From assembly GCF_046237605.1 (NCBI RefSeq), contig NZ_CP143542.1:3844001-3908000 (forward strand): a DNA stretch of 64,000 bases. The letters run 5' to 3'. This DNA is from Paraperibacillus marinus. Its GTDB lineage: Bacteria > Bacillota > Bacilli > Bacillales > DSM-1321. Made by a program: the position numbers and the translations under genes. This document shows positions 35,340 to 44,976 of the stretch, piece after piece. Under the pieces are notes generated by a model that saw nothing but the letters and a program-made list of their open reading frames with translations, made no database searches and was not told the DNA's origin. How positions within the stretch are numbered: position 1 is the stretch's first letter; every line of letters begins with the position of its first letter.

Positions 35340-35483
35340 CTAATTTTTATTATTATTGGCTAATACTTCACGTAATTTTTTTATCTCTTCTGTTTGGTCT
35401 AAGATATTATTATTCACTTTTCTTAAAGCATCATAAACGGCAAAAATTCCTGCAAATACTAAGAAACCGACCAGTAAATCCAT
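35340..35483 (-). CDS. Small membrane protein of 47 residues
   Basis: ATG at 35483 behind GAGGAAGTGTGACA. One hydrophobic segment (residues 3-18, LLVGFLVFAGIFAVYD) is followed by a helical, charged tail with heptad-like spacing (NILDQTEEIKKLREVLANN). This is the layout of many small Bacillus membrane proteins with a cytoplasmic coiled coil. Family not recognised. Confidence 0.55.
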   Translation of the reverse strand: MDLLVGFLVFAGIFAVYDALRKVNNNILDQTEEIKKLREVLANNNKN

Positions 35484-35628
35484 TGTCACACTTCCTCATT
35501 TAATATATTAAATTTATAATAACTCAATTTGGGTAATTTTGTAATAATGATATGATTTCGGAATATCCGAGAAATACTTATTCATTTTATCGTTTACATC
35601 GATACGTTTGTGAAAAATTGTACTTAAA

Positions 35629-35644
35629 CTAACGGGTGCGTTAG
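35629..35644. repeat. Dispersed palindrome, copy 1
   Basis: CTAACGGGTGCGTTAG: a 6-4-6 inverted repeat (the CACC loop reads GGTG on this strand). First of at least eight intergenic copies between 35.6 and 47.3 kb. Confidence 0.75.
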
Positions 35645-35752
35645 TGGCTTAGGCAGGGTTGTTGAAGAAGGATATTTCCTGTTTTTAAGCGAATTAGAAT
35701 TTCAAACAAACCTTACACGAATACTGGAACAGTAACTTAGGGGGTATGAGAT

Positions 35753-36190
35753 ATGAAAATCAATAGAATAGATCATGTGAGTATAAACGTAAATGATCTT
35801 TCAGAGGCTAAAGCGTTTTTTCTTGTTTTAGGACTTGAAGTACAAGCGGAATGGGAATTGGATGGAGAACAGTTGGACAGAATAGTTGGGCTAAAAGATG
35901 TTAAAACCGCCTGTGTAGGATTGGGGATGCCAGATGGCCAGGCCTGGATAGAACTAGTCAAATTTTATACGCCATCAGATGAAAAAGATATTCAGCAACC
36001 TTTTGCAAATACGCTGGGGATCCGACATATTTGCTTTGCTGTTGAAGATATTGAAGCTGTTGTTGCAAAATTGAAAAAGAGGGGCACGGAAATCTTTAGT
36101 GAGATACAGCAATATGAAGATAGTTATAAATTATGCTACGTTCGTGGTCCAGAGGGTATTATTTTAGAGTTGGCGGAGAAAATCAGATAA
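35753..36190 (+). CDS. VOC family (glyoxalase-like) protein
   Basis: A 145-residue protein with two betaalphabetabetabeta modules of the vicinal oxygen chelate fold: IDHVSINVNDLSEAKAFF near the start, IELVKFYTP, IRHICFAVEDIEAVVAKLKKRG and IILELAE at the end. The metal-ligand positions His8, Glu (WIELV), His (IRHICF) and Glu (ILELAE) are kept. It may be an isomerase, dioxygenase or resistance protein; no decision is possible. ATG follows AGGGGGTATGAGAT. Confidence 0.85.
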   Translation: MKINRIDHVSINVNDLSEAKAFFLVLGLEVQAEWELDGEQLDRIVGLKDVKTACVGLGMPDGQAWIELVKFYTPSDEKDIQQPFANTLGIRHICFAVEDIEAVVAKLKKRGTEIFSEIQQYEDSYKLCYVRGPEGIILELAEKIR

Positions 36191-36247
36191 ATATTGAATG
36201 GTACTTTAAATAATTTAGATTTCAAACTTTAAAGATTTCTTCTTAAA

Positions 36248-36263
36248 CTATCGGGTGCGTTAG
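36248..36263. repeat. Dispersed palindrome, copy 2
   Basis: CTATCGGGTGCGTTAG, one mismatch in the stem. It lies 58 bases past the stop of the VOC gene. Confidence 0.7.
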
Positions 36264-36411
36264 TTAAACAAGGATTGACAGGTGGCCAATTATTTATCTT
36301 GAACACTAACTGGCATTAGTTGTGTTGTACACTGTTATTTATAGACTGACTGATTATTCGTAACTTAAAAAGTAGATGAATCAATTTAGATCCCTTCCAG
36401 AAGAAGGTGCC

Positions 36412-37010
36412 GGCTGCTTCGGCCGCCCGCATAAATTTTCCTAGTTCTTTAATTAACAAGAAATATATACAAAAACTGATCTGATATCAGACCAGTTTTT
36501 CTTTTGGATAATCGCAATACTCAATGATTGTGCCTTCAGTGTCTGCTGGATTAAGATAAACCAGCCGTCTTCCGTGTTTGTTGATTCTTAATGTTCCTTC
36601 TAAAGTGCGAATTCCTATGTTTTTAAGTTCTTCTAGTGCTTGATCCAGATCATCGACTCGATAAGCAATATGATGAACTCCTTTCCCTTTTTGTTTAATA
36701 AAACGAGCTATTGGCGAGGTGGTGTTGTTGGTTGGAGAGAGCAATTCGATTCGGTCCCCATTAACCTCCATAATGGCAACCTCACTTTCAACTCCTGCTG
36801 ATTCACTTATATATCGGTCTATCAATAATCCATTTAGCACTGTTTTATAAAAAGAAATACTGTTCTCTATGTCACGGACAGCTATCCCGATATGATCGAT
36901 TTTTTTGATCATGGCTAAATCTCCTCAAAATTTAAATTTATTTTATTTTATCATTAAAGATTTTCTATTTGACACAATTTCAAAAAAATCAGGTCAGGCG
37001 GTTAGTTTTT
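36412..37010. repeat. Inverted duplication, left copy (0.6 kb)
   Basis: About 599 bases that recur in opposite orientation at 45839-46426 with few differences, from the CGGCTGCTTCGGCCGC end to the GGCGGTTAGTTTT end. It carries the epimerase-like gene with its ribosome binding site and terminator. A 31-base direct repeat (36376-36406 and 46426-46456) lies beside both copies. Confidence 0.8.
36487..36912 (-). CDS. Methylmalonyl-CoA epimerase-like VOC protein, copy 1
   Basis: A 141-residue VOC protein of the methylmalonyl-CoA epimerase/glyoxalase type. Metal-ligand positions His7, Glu56 (RIELL), His81 (GVHHIAYRV) and Glu131 (TIIEYC) are visible. It may epimerise a CoA ester or act on another small compound; no mutase or propionyl-CoA gene is close, so the classical role is uncertain. 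ATG follows GAGGAGATTTAGCC. The gene differs from the copy at 45925-46350 by a single visible residue (Glu or Asp near 95). Confidence 0.82.
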   Translation of the reverse strand: MIKKIDHIGIAVRDIENSISFYKTVLNGLLIDRYISESAGVESEVAIMEVNGDRIELLSPTNNTTSPIARFIKQKGKGVHHIAYRVDDLDQALEELKNIGIRTLEGTLRINKHGRRLVYLNPADTEGTIIEYCDYPKEKLV

Positions 37011-37300
37011 GCATGACTGTCATTAGTAAAAGTACTTTAATTAAATCTAAGAAGAAGCAAGATGAGATATGAAGTTAATAGAATTATTCTAAATTCAATG
37101 CCACCTTGAGTCAATGAAGGATCTGGAAACTGTAAGCTCTCTGGCAAACTCAATGTATGTTCTAGAGTTCAAGTTCGGGGCTACTTCGGCACCCCTTTTC
37201 TTCTTGAACTAAAGAAGCAGAATAGCTCAAGAAGGAAAATATGACGGAATGATCGAATTATAAAATATAAAAAAACCCATTTTTTTAAAGGAGTAAAAAA
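36913..37300. other. Intergenic stretch
   Basis: About 390 bases. The left 100 bases belong to the inverted duplication. The rest contains a GGGGCTACTTCGGCACCCC-like hairpin (about 37177-37195) followed by TTTT, possibly a terminator, and the promoter of the DinB gene. No coding sequence is supported. Confidence 0.4.
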
Positions 37301-37762
37301 ATGAAAGAACGCCATATAATTCTCTTCAAACAGTTAGAAACTTACCGACAAGAAATTTTAGATAGTTTAAACGGAATCAGTGCGAGTGAAGCCGAAATAG
37401 TCCCGAATAAGTTTAAAAATAATATTAGATGGAATATGGGACATATATATCTTGACCAATATCTGTGGATTGAGGCTTTAACAAAGGAGAAGACAGAGGT
37501 CCCAGATACTTTTCGTAAATGGTTTAGTTATGGTACAACACCAGTTTATTTCTCAGTGGAAACACCCTCTTATATAGAACTAAAGAAATTACTGAAAGAA
37601 CAACCGTTCAAGTTGATGGAAAAGTATGGACACCGTTTGGAAGATGAGTATCCTCCTACTGAAATGGGGATGCGAACAATCGAACAAGTCTTAATTCGAA
37701 CCATCTTCCATGAAGGAATGCATTTACAAGCTATCAATGATATTAAAAAGTGGTTACAATAA
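37301..37762 (+). CDS. DinB family protein
   Basis: A 153-residue four-helix DinB/YfiT-type protein. The three metal-binding histidines are in NMGHIYLDQYL (His near 49) and FHEGMHLQAI (two His near 137 and 141). Members are thiol-dependent transferases or uncharacterised metalloproteins. ATG follows AAAGGAGTAAAAAA. A terminator follows at 37775. Confidence 0.88.
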   Translation: MKERHIILFKQLETYRQEILDSLNGISASEAEIVPNKFKNNIRWNMGHIYLDQYLWIEALTKEKTEVPDTFRKWFSYGTTPVYFSVETPSYIELKKLLKEQPFKLMEKYGHRLEDEYPPTEMGMRTIEQVLIRTIFHEGMHLQAINDIKKWLQ

Positions 37763-37774
37763 TATATTTGTCTT

Positions 37775-37798
37775 AGCTGCCTTTGGTAGCTTTTTTTC
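37775..37798 (+). terminator. Terminator of the DinB gene
   Basis: AGCTGCC (37775-37781), loop TTT, GGTAGCT (37785-37791), then seven T. Confidence 0.7.
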
Positions 37799-38428
37799 TT
37801 TATACTACAAACAGGGCAGCAGAAAAAATACACTTAAACAAACGGTGCAGGGGTTTCTGTATTTATTCAAAATCCAGATATTTAGATTTTGTCAAATTAA
37901 GTACTATTGCTTCCGACTTTCCCCCTGGACATACAAGCATTATGGGATCAATGCTTTAAATCATATTATAGATGTGGTATCGACCGAACCCCCAGCCATT
38001 TCACTCATTGATCGATCTGTCCAAAACAAGGAGAAATAGTACAAACAAGCTTGTTAAACTCCCATGAAAATAAAAACTGAAAAAAGGCATACAAAATAAG
38101 CCCAGAAAAACCAGTTTTTAAAAAGAGGCTGGGTCTCATAAAAGTTAGATATAAAATTGGTGGTACATGGCTTGGGTTCAAGCCTTTCTAGTTGGAGTAT
38201 AATAAGAGCAGCTGGAGCAACAACCAGAATTAGGATTAATCTCCCATGAGTGCTACCCATTAGGGGTGCGACAGTCGGTGGTACACCGTGGCCGCCCGTG
38301 TCAGACTAACGGATGGGCTCTAGGCACCATAGTTCAAAAACCTTCTTCTCCAGCAATATACAGTATAGTCGGCACAGCCTATTTTCATTCTCTGTGGTGA
38401 ATCGCTGATTTGTGCGATTCATGGATGG

Positions 38429-38444
38429 CTAACGCACCCATTAG
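38429..38444. repeat. Dispersed palindrome, copy 3
   Basis: CTAACGCACCCATTAG, one stem mismatch, between the DinB and HAD genes. Confidence 0.75.
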
Positions 38445-38479
38445 CTTTTATTACTCATCTAACTCACACTGGAATCTAT

Positions 38480-39253
38480 TTAAATAATTTCATACCTTTT
38501 TAATGCATAATGAATACCATCTTCACTGGATTTTTTCGTTACAAAATCCGCAACATTTTTTAATTCTTCACTTCCGTTACCCATTGCTATACCAAGACCT
38601 ACGAGTTCCAGCATATCAATATCATTTCCACCATCACCAAAAGCAATTGCTTCTGATTTATCGATATTAAAAAATTCCAAAGTTTTTAGGATTGCCAGGG
38701 ACTTTGATACATCATCCTGCAAAATATTTAAGACATATGGGTGCCATCGTCTAAATGTTAGATGCGGAAACCTTAGTTTGTACTTCTCAACTGTTTCATC
38801 ATTTGCGAACAAACATAATAAGAATACGTCTTCATTATGTATTATGGGATGACTTTCAGGATACTCATTAAGAGACAAAGTTTCCTTTAACGCCGTTAAG
38901 ATTTCGTTCTCTGTTATACCGTTCATACTAATTTCTTCTGTATAAAATGATAAACCGTTATTTTCTAATTTCGCAAATTCCATAACTTCTTGAATTATGC
39001 CTTTATTCATTGGTACTTTATGAATAACCTCTTGCAAGTGTTTCACGTAACCCCCATTTGCTGTTATAAATGTTTCTATACCTAATTCTTTCAGTTCCTT
39101 ACACATTGAGAGTGGTCTACCTGTTGCTGCCACCACCTTTAACCCTTTTCTTTTCAAACTATTAATTGCTTCAACTGTAGAGATAGGAATACTGCCATCT
39201 TCGTGATTTGTAATAGTCCCATCAACATCGAAAAATACAATTTTATAACTCAT
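38480..39253 (-). CDS. HAD-IIB (Cof-type) hydrolase
   Basis: A 257-residue phosphatase of the Cof/YwpJ type. FFDVDGT (Asp9, Asp11), AATGRP, the Lys in DDVSKSLAIL and FGDGGNDIDML form the four HAD motifs around a type IIB cap. The substrate is likely a sugar phosphate or flavin-type phosphate. ATG at 39253 follows GGGAGATAATT. It is a single gene, not closely similar to the HAD gene of the yhf locus. Confidence 0.9.
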   Translation of the reverse strand: MSYKIVFFDVDGTITNHEDGSIPISTVEAINSLKRKGLKVVAATGRPLSMCKELKELGIETFITANGGYVKHLQEVIHKVPMNKGIIQEVMEFAKLENNGLSFYTEEISMNGITENEILTALKETLSLNEYPESHPIIHNEDVFLLCLFANDETVEKYKLRFPHLTFRRWHPYVLNILQDDVSKSLAILKTLEFFNIDKSEAIAFGDGGNDIDMLELVGLGIAMGNGSEELKNVADFVTKKSSEDGIHYALKRYEII

Positions 39254-39361
39254 AATTATCTCCCTAAATCGTTTGAATAATAAACAATGCGATACTTTTT
39301 TAGTATTCTCCCTTCAAATAGGTAATCCTTCTTTAACTAATCTCCCCGTAAGTAAAACAAT

Positions 39362-39411
39362 AAAAAGAGCTGCCAAAGCAGCCTACCTTATTTAACTAAC
39401 GCACCCGTTAG
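39362..39411. repeat. Terminator plus dispersed palindrome, copy 4
   Basis: A GCTGC-CAAA-GCAGC hairpin (39369-39382), with a T-run on the minus strand, followed 13 bases later by CTAACGCACCCGTTAG (39396-39411), a perfect copy. The same pair of hairpins recurs at 45675-45717 and, split by an insertion sequence, at 42830-42859/44637. Confidence 0.75.
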
Positions 39412-39505
39412 TTAAGTAAGCTTAATGGATCGCCCACCCTTAAAAGAATTGTCTGATTTAGTTTTTGACAATCCAGGTAAATTTACCAAAAGCCAAAGGA
39501 CGCAA

Positions 39506-39537
39506 AGAAACCACCCATTGTAAGGAGTGGCTTTGAC
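39506..39537 (-). terminator. Terminator of the SDR gene
   Basis: On the minus strand AAGCCACTC and GGGTGGTTTC pair around CTTACAAT. It abuts the SDR stop. Confidence 0.5.
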
Positions 39538-39539
39538 GT

Positions 39540-40412
39540 TTAAACTTGTTTTATCACATCATCTGCATCAGTGGAGTAAGCCAGTCCTTTCTGCTCTTCC
39601 AATGCAGCTAATTTTTCCAACAGGGACGCCCGTATTTTCTTATAGGCGTCACTGCCCAGCGCCATACGTATTGGACCATCTCCCTGATCGACACGATGTA
39701 TAATCTGCTGCGCCATTTTATCCGGATCACCGACAACCATTTTTTCAAGCATGCTCATATCTAAACCGGGCACTTCCCCCTTCATCATGCTAACTAATTG
39801 GCCGGCCTCCGTATCCCGGTATACGTCCATCCGCTCTCCGAATACAGCGTTGCCTCCAGCGAAATTTGTGCGGATTCCGCCGGGCTCCACGATGGTTGTC
39901 TTAATGCCGAACGGCGCCGCTTCCTTGGCCAACGCTTCAAAGACACCTTCGACCGCCCATTTTGAAGAACTATACAGCCCCATACCCGGAATAGAATAAT
40001 GACCCGCCATACTTGAAATCTGTACAATGTGTCCGCCTCCCTGGTTACGGAAAAAAGGCAGGACTGCTCGCGCAGCGTGCAGTGATCCAAGCACATTGGT
40101 CATGAACATATGCTCGATCTGACTGTCGCTTGCTTCCTCCACCGCACCATACAATCCATAGGCGGCATTGTTGACAAACACATCGATCGTACCCAGTTCT
40201 GAAAATGCACTCTCCACCACCTCAGCAATTTGCTGCGGGTTTGTCAAATCTAACCTAGCCTGCCATAATTGGGAACCATATTGTGCCTGCAGATCATCCA
40301 GCACACCCGGCTTACGTACCGTTGCGGCAACACGGTCTCCTCTTTCAAGTAAACGGCGAGTTATGCGTGAAGCCAAGCCTCCTGACGCTCCTGTAATAAA
40401 CCATGTTTGCAT
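39540..40412 (-). CDS. SDR family oxidoreductase
   Basis: A 290-residue classical SDR. TGASGGLASRITRRL near the start binds NAD(P), NNAAYGLYG is the structural motif, and the catalytic site reads ISSMAGHYSIPGMGLYSSSKWAVEG with Ser, Tyr and Lys in place. The start at 40412 has GGAGGA eight bases upstream; longer frames do not. It lies 141 bases downstream of an XRE-type regulator on the same strand, a common regulator-SDR pairing. Confidence 0.9.
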   Translation of the reverse strand: MQTWFITGASGGLASRITRRLLERGDRVAATVRKPGVLDDLQAQYGSQLWQARLDLTNPQQIAEVVESAFSELGTIDVFVNNAAYGLYGAVEEASDSQIEHMFMTNVLGSLHAARAVLPFFRNQGGGHIVQISSMAGHYSIPGMGLYSSSKWAVEGVFEALAKEAAPFGIKTTIVEPGGIRTNFAGGNAVFGERMDVYRDTEAGQLVSMMKGEVPGLDMSMLEKMVVGDPDKMAQQIIHRVDQGDGPIRMALGSDAYKKIRASLLEKLAALEEQKGLAYSTDADDVIKQV

Positions 40413-40553
40413 GATAAACATCCTCCAATCGTTGAATTCCTCTGTATCATACCTGCAACTGGAGGGAGCTAACCACAGCACGTTTATACTATTAACGGGA
40501 GTAACAGTCTAATCATTGGCTGTATGACCACCCGATTCAATCCGGATGTAATA

Positions 40554-41417
40554 TTAATCGTTCTGTTGAAGGAGCCTGTCCTGCTCCAGTAAACGCAATA
40601 ATCTTTCCTCTGTGCCTGAACCGGGTACCGGGACAAAGAAACACCAGTGAAGGCCCGCATCGTTATCTATAGCAGCCGCGAAATGGAGCTCAAACTCCAT
40701 CTCCTGCCCGTCTGGAAGACGAAATAAAGCAGTCTTTACACGTTTTTGCTTGATTTCGTAAAGGTCCCAGAAATACGCAAAGTCCTCACTTTCCCGTTTT
40801 AAGCGTTCGAACCGTTCCATGTACAACGGGTTGTCCTTGTAGCGGTCGACGCTTGAGCGCAAAACCGCAGCGGTGTAACGGGCAAAGTCTTCCCAATTTA
40901 CCAGTTTTTTGCGGTAATCGGGCTTAAAAAACATAATGTTTAACATATACCGTTCGTTTTCCGGCAGACTGCCGAAATCGGCTATGATTAGTTCTACTGC
41001 TCGATTCCAGGCAATAACATCCGAACCTTCACCCGTGATGAAAGAAGGATAGTGCATTTGATTTACAATTTTTTTCAAAAATCCGGTATCTGGCTCTCCG
41101 CTAATCGGCTCTGTACCGACACTCGCCGGGTCTATATTTGCTAGATCAAACAAATGCTTCTGCTCATCTTCGTCAAGTTGCAGTGCATTGCTGATATTTA
41201 GCAGCACTTCCGGTGAAGGATTAACCTCTCTTCCTTGCTCCAGCCAGGTATAGTAGGTCACACTGATATTAGCAAGATAAGAGACTTCTTCTCTCCGAAG
41301 TCCCGGAGTGCGCCTTCGCCCAGGCAACGGCTGTATTCCCACCTCCGATGGCTGCAGCCGTTCCCTGCGTGATTTGATGAACCCGCCCAATGTAGATGAA
41401 GAATGATTCGATTTCAT
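40554..41417 (-). CDS. XRE/MmyB-type transcriptional regulator
   Basis: A 287-residue regulator. The N-terminal helix-turn-helix (about residues 10-75) contains RRTPGLRREEVSYLANISVTYYTWLEQGREV; the C-terminal MmyB-like ligand-binding domain has GSDVIAWNRAVELIIADFG and YMLNIMFF. Such proteins usually control an adjacent SDR, as here. They are thought to bind small hydrophobic ligands. Confidence 0.9.
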   Translation of the reverse strand: MKSNHSSSTLGGFIKSRRERLQPSEVGIQPLPGRRRTPGLRREEVSYLANISVTYYTWLEQGREVNPSPEVLLNISNALQLDEDEQKHLFDLANIDPASVGTEPISGEPDTGFLKKIVNQMHYPSFITGEGSDVIAWNRAVELIIADFGSLPENERYMLNIMFFKPDYRKKLVNWEDFARYTAAVLRSSVDRYKDNPLYMERFERLKRESEDFAYFWDLYEIKQKRVKTALFRLPDGQEMEFELHFAAAIDNDAGLHWCFFVPVPGSGTEERLLRLLEQDRLLQQND

Positions 41418-41923
41418 ATATATCGCCTTCCTTATACTTCTAAATAGAATTCCGGATGCAGAGAATATACGTCACTACTCTCAAAGATCACTGTATAAAA
41501 CAGACATATAAGAACATTGTAATCTCTGTTACCTGTAGATTTCCACCTCTCCAACTGGCTGATTTTTCACCGATCGATCCTTATGGTGAACACTACCATA
41601 ATAAATGGATTTTTTTAAGGGGGAATAGCAGTCTTACTTTTTAACTAACGCACCCGTTAGTGATAAGTCTCTTTAATTCAGTTAATTATTTCCATATTTT
41701 TACATAACAACTCACCCTATTCCGACAAGATACCATAATGAATGTTACAATTGTACGCATAATAAATAAGTGTTGAAATCTAAAGACACTGCTTAGTTAC
41801 CCTCTCTATTGAAAGGGAGTCTAATAGTTATATCTTTTGTTCATATGAGAACAATGATAAAATAAAATGCCATAAAAACCAGTATTCCAACTTTAAATTC
41901 CATTAAAAGGAGATGAACCCATT
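41418..41923. other. Intergenic stretch with dispersed palindrome, copy 5
   Basis: About 505 bases. It contains CTAACGCACCCGTTAG at 41645-41660, a perfect copy of the palindrome. The last part holds the ribosome binding site AAAAGGAGATGAA of the STAS gene. No gene is supported. Confidence 0.5.
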
Positions 41924-42745
41924 TTGGAGACCTCAATCCATATCATACACAAGATTGCCGATAAAGTACGAAGCCTAAAAGAACAATTAGCTCGACAGCG
42001 ATATAATGCTGATATAACCGTCTATTCGGATGTAAATGATGAAAAATTACGGTCCTGGAGAGAGGAACTTATAAGAATCTTTGCCGATTCGATTTCCGAA
42101 GATACAGAAGAAACATATACCCATTTGACAGAGTGGGGGAACAAAAGTGTACACCTTTTAGTCGATTTAAATTTACCATTGGACCTGGCGGTTGAAGAGG
42201 TTCGGTTTTATCGTAATACTATTGGTGAAGTTATTAAAGATGAGTCCATAAAGACAAATTTATCACTTGAAGAATTTTATGTATTAATTTCTCGTTTTGA
42301 TTCTGTTGTTGACCGAGCTGTACATTGGCTTAGCTTATCCTATACGAAAACATATACAGCCCGTATACAGGCTGCTGAAATTACTGCTTTAGAACTTTCC
42401 ATTCCAATGGTAAGAATTACAGAGGAGATTGGTGTCCTTCCTCTTGTTGGTGATATAGATACAAATAGAGCACAAGATCTAATGGAGAAAGCCCTTAATT
42501 ATGGAACAGATCTAGGGTTAAACTGGGTAATCATTGATTTATCAGGTGTGCCAATTATTGATACTATGGTTGCAAACCACCTTATCAAGGTAGTAGACGC
42601 ACTTAAATTAATCGGTGTTAAAGTGGCTCTTACTGGAATACGTCCAGAAATTGCCCAAACTATGGTCAATTTAGGAATAAAACTAGATGGAGTTACCTCG
42701 TTCTCCAGTCTCCATAAGGCCATTAAGACTATTCAAGATGTATAA
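41924..42745 (+). CDS. RsbR-type STAS domain protein
   Basis: A 273-residue RsbR paralog, a component of the stressosome that controls sigma-B-type stress responses. The N-terminal half is a helical, non-haem-globin-like sensor domain (about 1-150), followed by the linker ALELSIPMVRITEEIGVLPLVGDID and a STAS domain (about 155-270) with WVIIDLSGVPIIDTMVANHL, where the Thr of the phosphorylation site can be seen. The start is TTG at 41924 behind AAGGAGATG. It is a lone gene; no RsbS or RsbT is in the window. Confidence 0.88.
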   Translation: METSIHIIHKIADKVRSLKEQLARQRYNADITVYSDVNDEKLRSWREELIRIFADSISEDTEETYTHLTEWGNKSVHLLVDLNLPLDLAVEEVRFYRNTIGEVIKDESIKTNLSLEEFYVLISRFDSVVDRAVHWLSLSYTKTYTARIQAAEITALELSIPMVRITEEIGVLPLVGDIDTNRAQDLMEKALNYGTDLGLNWVIIDLSGVPIIDTMVANHLIKVVDALKLIGVKVALTGIRPEIAQTMVNLGIKLDGVTSFSSLHKAIKTIQDV

Positions 42746-42824
42746 TCGCTATGAGTGATGAATTATTTTTTTCTAAGCATCCAAAGATTTCAAAAACAAC
42801 TAACTATACGAAAACAGCCAAACA

Positions 42825-42850
42825 AAAAAGGCTGCCGAAGCAGCCTTCCT
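42825..42850. terminator. Hairpin after the STAS gene
   Basis: AAAAAA then GGCTGC-CGAA-GCAGCC (42830-42845). It is the first half of the hairpin-plus-palindrome unit into which IS copy A has inserted. Confidence 0.55.
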
Positions 42851-42859
42851 TCTTCAACT

Positions 42860-43256
42860 CCCTCAGTTTAATTCGATTTTCTTCCGAATGCTCGCTTATT
42901 CGCAGGATTTCAACCACCAAGGATATCATCCTTTGACTGTAGGAAGTAAATTGAGGACATTTAGGCTACATGGAGGCATGATTAAATAGAGGAGTAAGTT
43001 TCCTTCTCCATATTCTACCATATAATGCACATCTCCACGCCGCCCCTGGAGGCTTTCCCTCCCATGTCTCAACGGGTCAATGCCCTCTCATTCCTTCGTT
43101 ATGCCTACCCAAGGGGTGGAGGCCAGTTATGCTAACGCAACGGGTCAGAGCCCTTTTGTTGAAGAAACCTGGTACTCCGTACATATTTGAAATCCTACGA
43201 ATAAGCCAACACTCGATCTAAGAGAGTTCTCTTCGAGAACAATAAAATGGATTAAA
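42860..43256 (-). ncRNA. Candidate bridge-RNA region of IS copy A
   Basis: This 397-base 3' non-coding end is identical in outline to 48674-49070 of copy B, where the possible guide segments are described. Bridge RNAs are established for IS110-family elements; the exact RNA ends here are unknown. Confidence 0.45.
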
Positions 43257-44531
43257 CTACGCTGCCAACTCCGTTAATGATTGAACTTTCTTGGCACAAT
43301 ACGATTCGTTTTTGCGTGCTATTCCTACGAATATCCGGGCTAACTTTCCAACTAACTTCATAATGGATTTCATCTTTTTCATTTTCTTCACTTTAACATT
43401 GTTGGAGTGAATGGCCTTAAATTCCTGGTTGTTCATCACTAGGCTCATAGTGGCCAAGTAAAGGAAACGCCTAAGCCTTGATCTTCCACGTTTGGAAATG
43501 ACAATTTGCCCTTTCCACTTTCCTGAACTAGCTTCAGCGAGATGGAGTCCTGCATGGCGAAGTAAAGAATTGCCGTGTGAAAACCCACTTAAATCTCCGG
43601 CTTCCCCTAAAATACCAGCTAACGAAATTTCACTAATTCCCTTTATCATAAGCAATTTATCTGCAAATGGAATTTTAGGCAGTTCATCCTTAATTGCTAG
43701 TTCCACTCTTTCCAGTTGTTTTACCGCTAGATCATACTCTTCGAGTAATTGTTCAAGATGAAATTTGTAAGCCTCTATCGCTTGTCTTGTACCAACAGAT
43801 TTCCTAGCTACATTGAGCAGTAAATAGGCTTTCTTTAACCCAGGCTGTCGCTTCATGAGTGACTTCCAACCGGACACTATGTCTTCAGGATTCATGGAAC
43901 CCAGTTCCATTGGGGACGGGAAAAGCCTTAGTGTGGCAATCGCACCTTTAGCAGTGATGTCTTTAAATACTTGCCTAAGCTCAGGGAAAACTATATCCAC
44001 CCAGCGATTTAATTGATTAACAGAGCTGACAAGTCTTTTAACAATGACATCCCGGTTGGACATTAGAACCCTAAGTTTTTCAAACAACTCAGAGGTATTC
44101 CTGACAAAGGCATAGTAACCATTCTTCACCATATCGGCTATTACAAGAGCGTCTTTCTTATCACTCTTGGATTGTGTATTATCACGGTTTTCTTTATTTC
44201 TTTTCACCAGATGAGGATTAACAGTTACTACCTCAATATCTTTTTTTATTAGCCATTTTGAAAGGTTGATCCAGTAATGACCTGTAGGTTCCATCCCGAC
44301 AATAGCTGCCTCTAACTTATGTATTCTTTTAAGATTATTTAACCAGATTAATAGGGTCGAAAAACCGTCTTCATTGTTTGAGAAAGTAATTGGATCTCCT
44401 ACAACAATCCCGCGGAAATTGACAGCTCGTGCAACGTGAAACTGTTGTGCAATATCAACCCCAACAACGAGATGCTTATCGGTTATTCTCTCTATTAGTT
44501 GATTTTGTTTGTCCTGCATTTTAAACTTCAT
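43257..44531 (-). CDS. IS110 family transposase (DEDD recombinase), copy A
   Basis: A 424-residue recombinase. The N-terminal RuvC-like DEDD domain shows Asp26 (VGVDIA), Glu81 (GMEPTGHYW) and Asp124/Asp127 (SDKKDA); the C-terminal Transposase_20 domain has IKGISEISLAGILGEAGDL, then EASSGKWKG with the catalytic Ser near 334, and ISKRGRSRLRR. It differs from copy B by one residue seen (Gln instead of Pro at 368). The gene is intact, so the element may be active. Confidence 0.95.
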   Translation of the reverse strand: MKFKMQDKQNQLIERITDKHLVVGVDIAQQFHVARAVNFRGIVVGDPITFSNNEDGFSTLLIWLNNLKRIHKLEAAIVGMEPTGHYWINLSKWLIKKDIEVVTVNPHLVKRNKENRDNTQSKSDKKDALVIADMVKNGYYAFVRNTSELFEKLRVLMSNRDVIVKRLVSSVNQLNRWVDIVFPELRQVFKDITAKGAIATLRLFPSPMELGSMNPEDIVSGWKSLMKRQPGLKKAYLLLNVARKSVGTRQAIEAYKFHLEQLLEEYDLAVKQLERVELAIKDELPKIPFADKLLMIKGISEISLAGILGEAGDLSGFSHGNSLLRHAGLHLAEASSGKWKGQIVISKRGRSRLRRFLYLATMSLVMNNQEFKAIHSNNVKVKKMKKMKSIMKLVGKLARIFVGIARKNESYCAKKVQSLTELAA

Positions 44532-44976
44532 AGTAAGGGTTCCTCCTAAGGTTTTGAGTTAGAGTCGTGTCTTACTCATATCTTACTGAGGAGCCCTATT
44601 TTTTTCAAAGTTGAAAAATAACGATCTACAGGAATGCTAACGCACCCATTAGTTTAAGTACATTCTTTCACAATCAGTTGCTATCTGTATCAAAAATCTT
44701 TAGTTTATCAGCTTGTTACTTCATATTGATCGGGGTAGATATACATATCAAAGTTAATGGTTGTATCTGCCAAATAACAAAATTCTATTATTTCCTTATT
44801 AAAAATAATTTTGAGGTTTTTCAACTCCATAAATACTTTGAACAACCATAATTACATAATTTACATCGTATTATTCCTTAATTGACTTAATGCGTCTCTA
44901 CTTATTGTAGAAACGCACCCACTCTTTTACCAGAGCTCCAATCCCAGTCTACACTCCGTTGCGATACCATTAATTA
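44532..44976. other. IS end, dispersed palindrome copy 6 and gene-free DNA
   Basis: The IS ends at 44636; CTAACGCACCCATTAG follows at 44637-44652. The remaining 324 bases are AT-rich and hold no supported gene. Confidence 0.55.

Larger units (their letters stand above)
37763..38479. other. Long intergenic stretch
   Basis: About 715 bases with no supported gene. It holds a terminator (AGCTGCC-TTT-GGTAGCT, 37775-37791, then TTTTTTT) for the DinB gene and a copy of the dispersed palindrome at 38429-38444. Open frames on both strands between 37.8 and 38.3 kb lack starts with ribosome binding sites and give no recognisable product. Confidence 0.45.
42858..44636 (-). mobile_element. IS110-family element, copy A (1779 bp)
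   Basis: The element runs between two CT dinucleotides: ...TTCTTCAA-CT-CCCTCAG... at 42858 and ...GGAATG-CT-AACGCACC... at 44637. It has no terminal inverted repeats, as usual in this family. Removing it rejoins TTCAACTAACGCACCCATTAG, a normal copy of the dispersed palindrome with its flank. It contains one transposase gene, about 105 bases of 5' and 397 bases of 3' non-coding DNA. It is the same length as copy B (47294-49072) and nearly identical. Confidence 0.9.

Noticed and set aside
37710..38039. 109-codon plus-strand frame overlapping the end of DinB
   Set aside because: It starts inside the DinB gene in another frame and crosses the DinB terminator.
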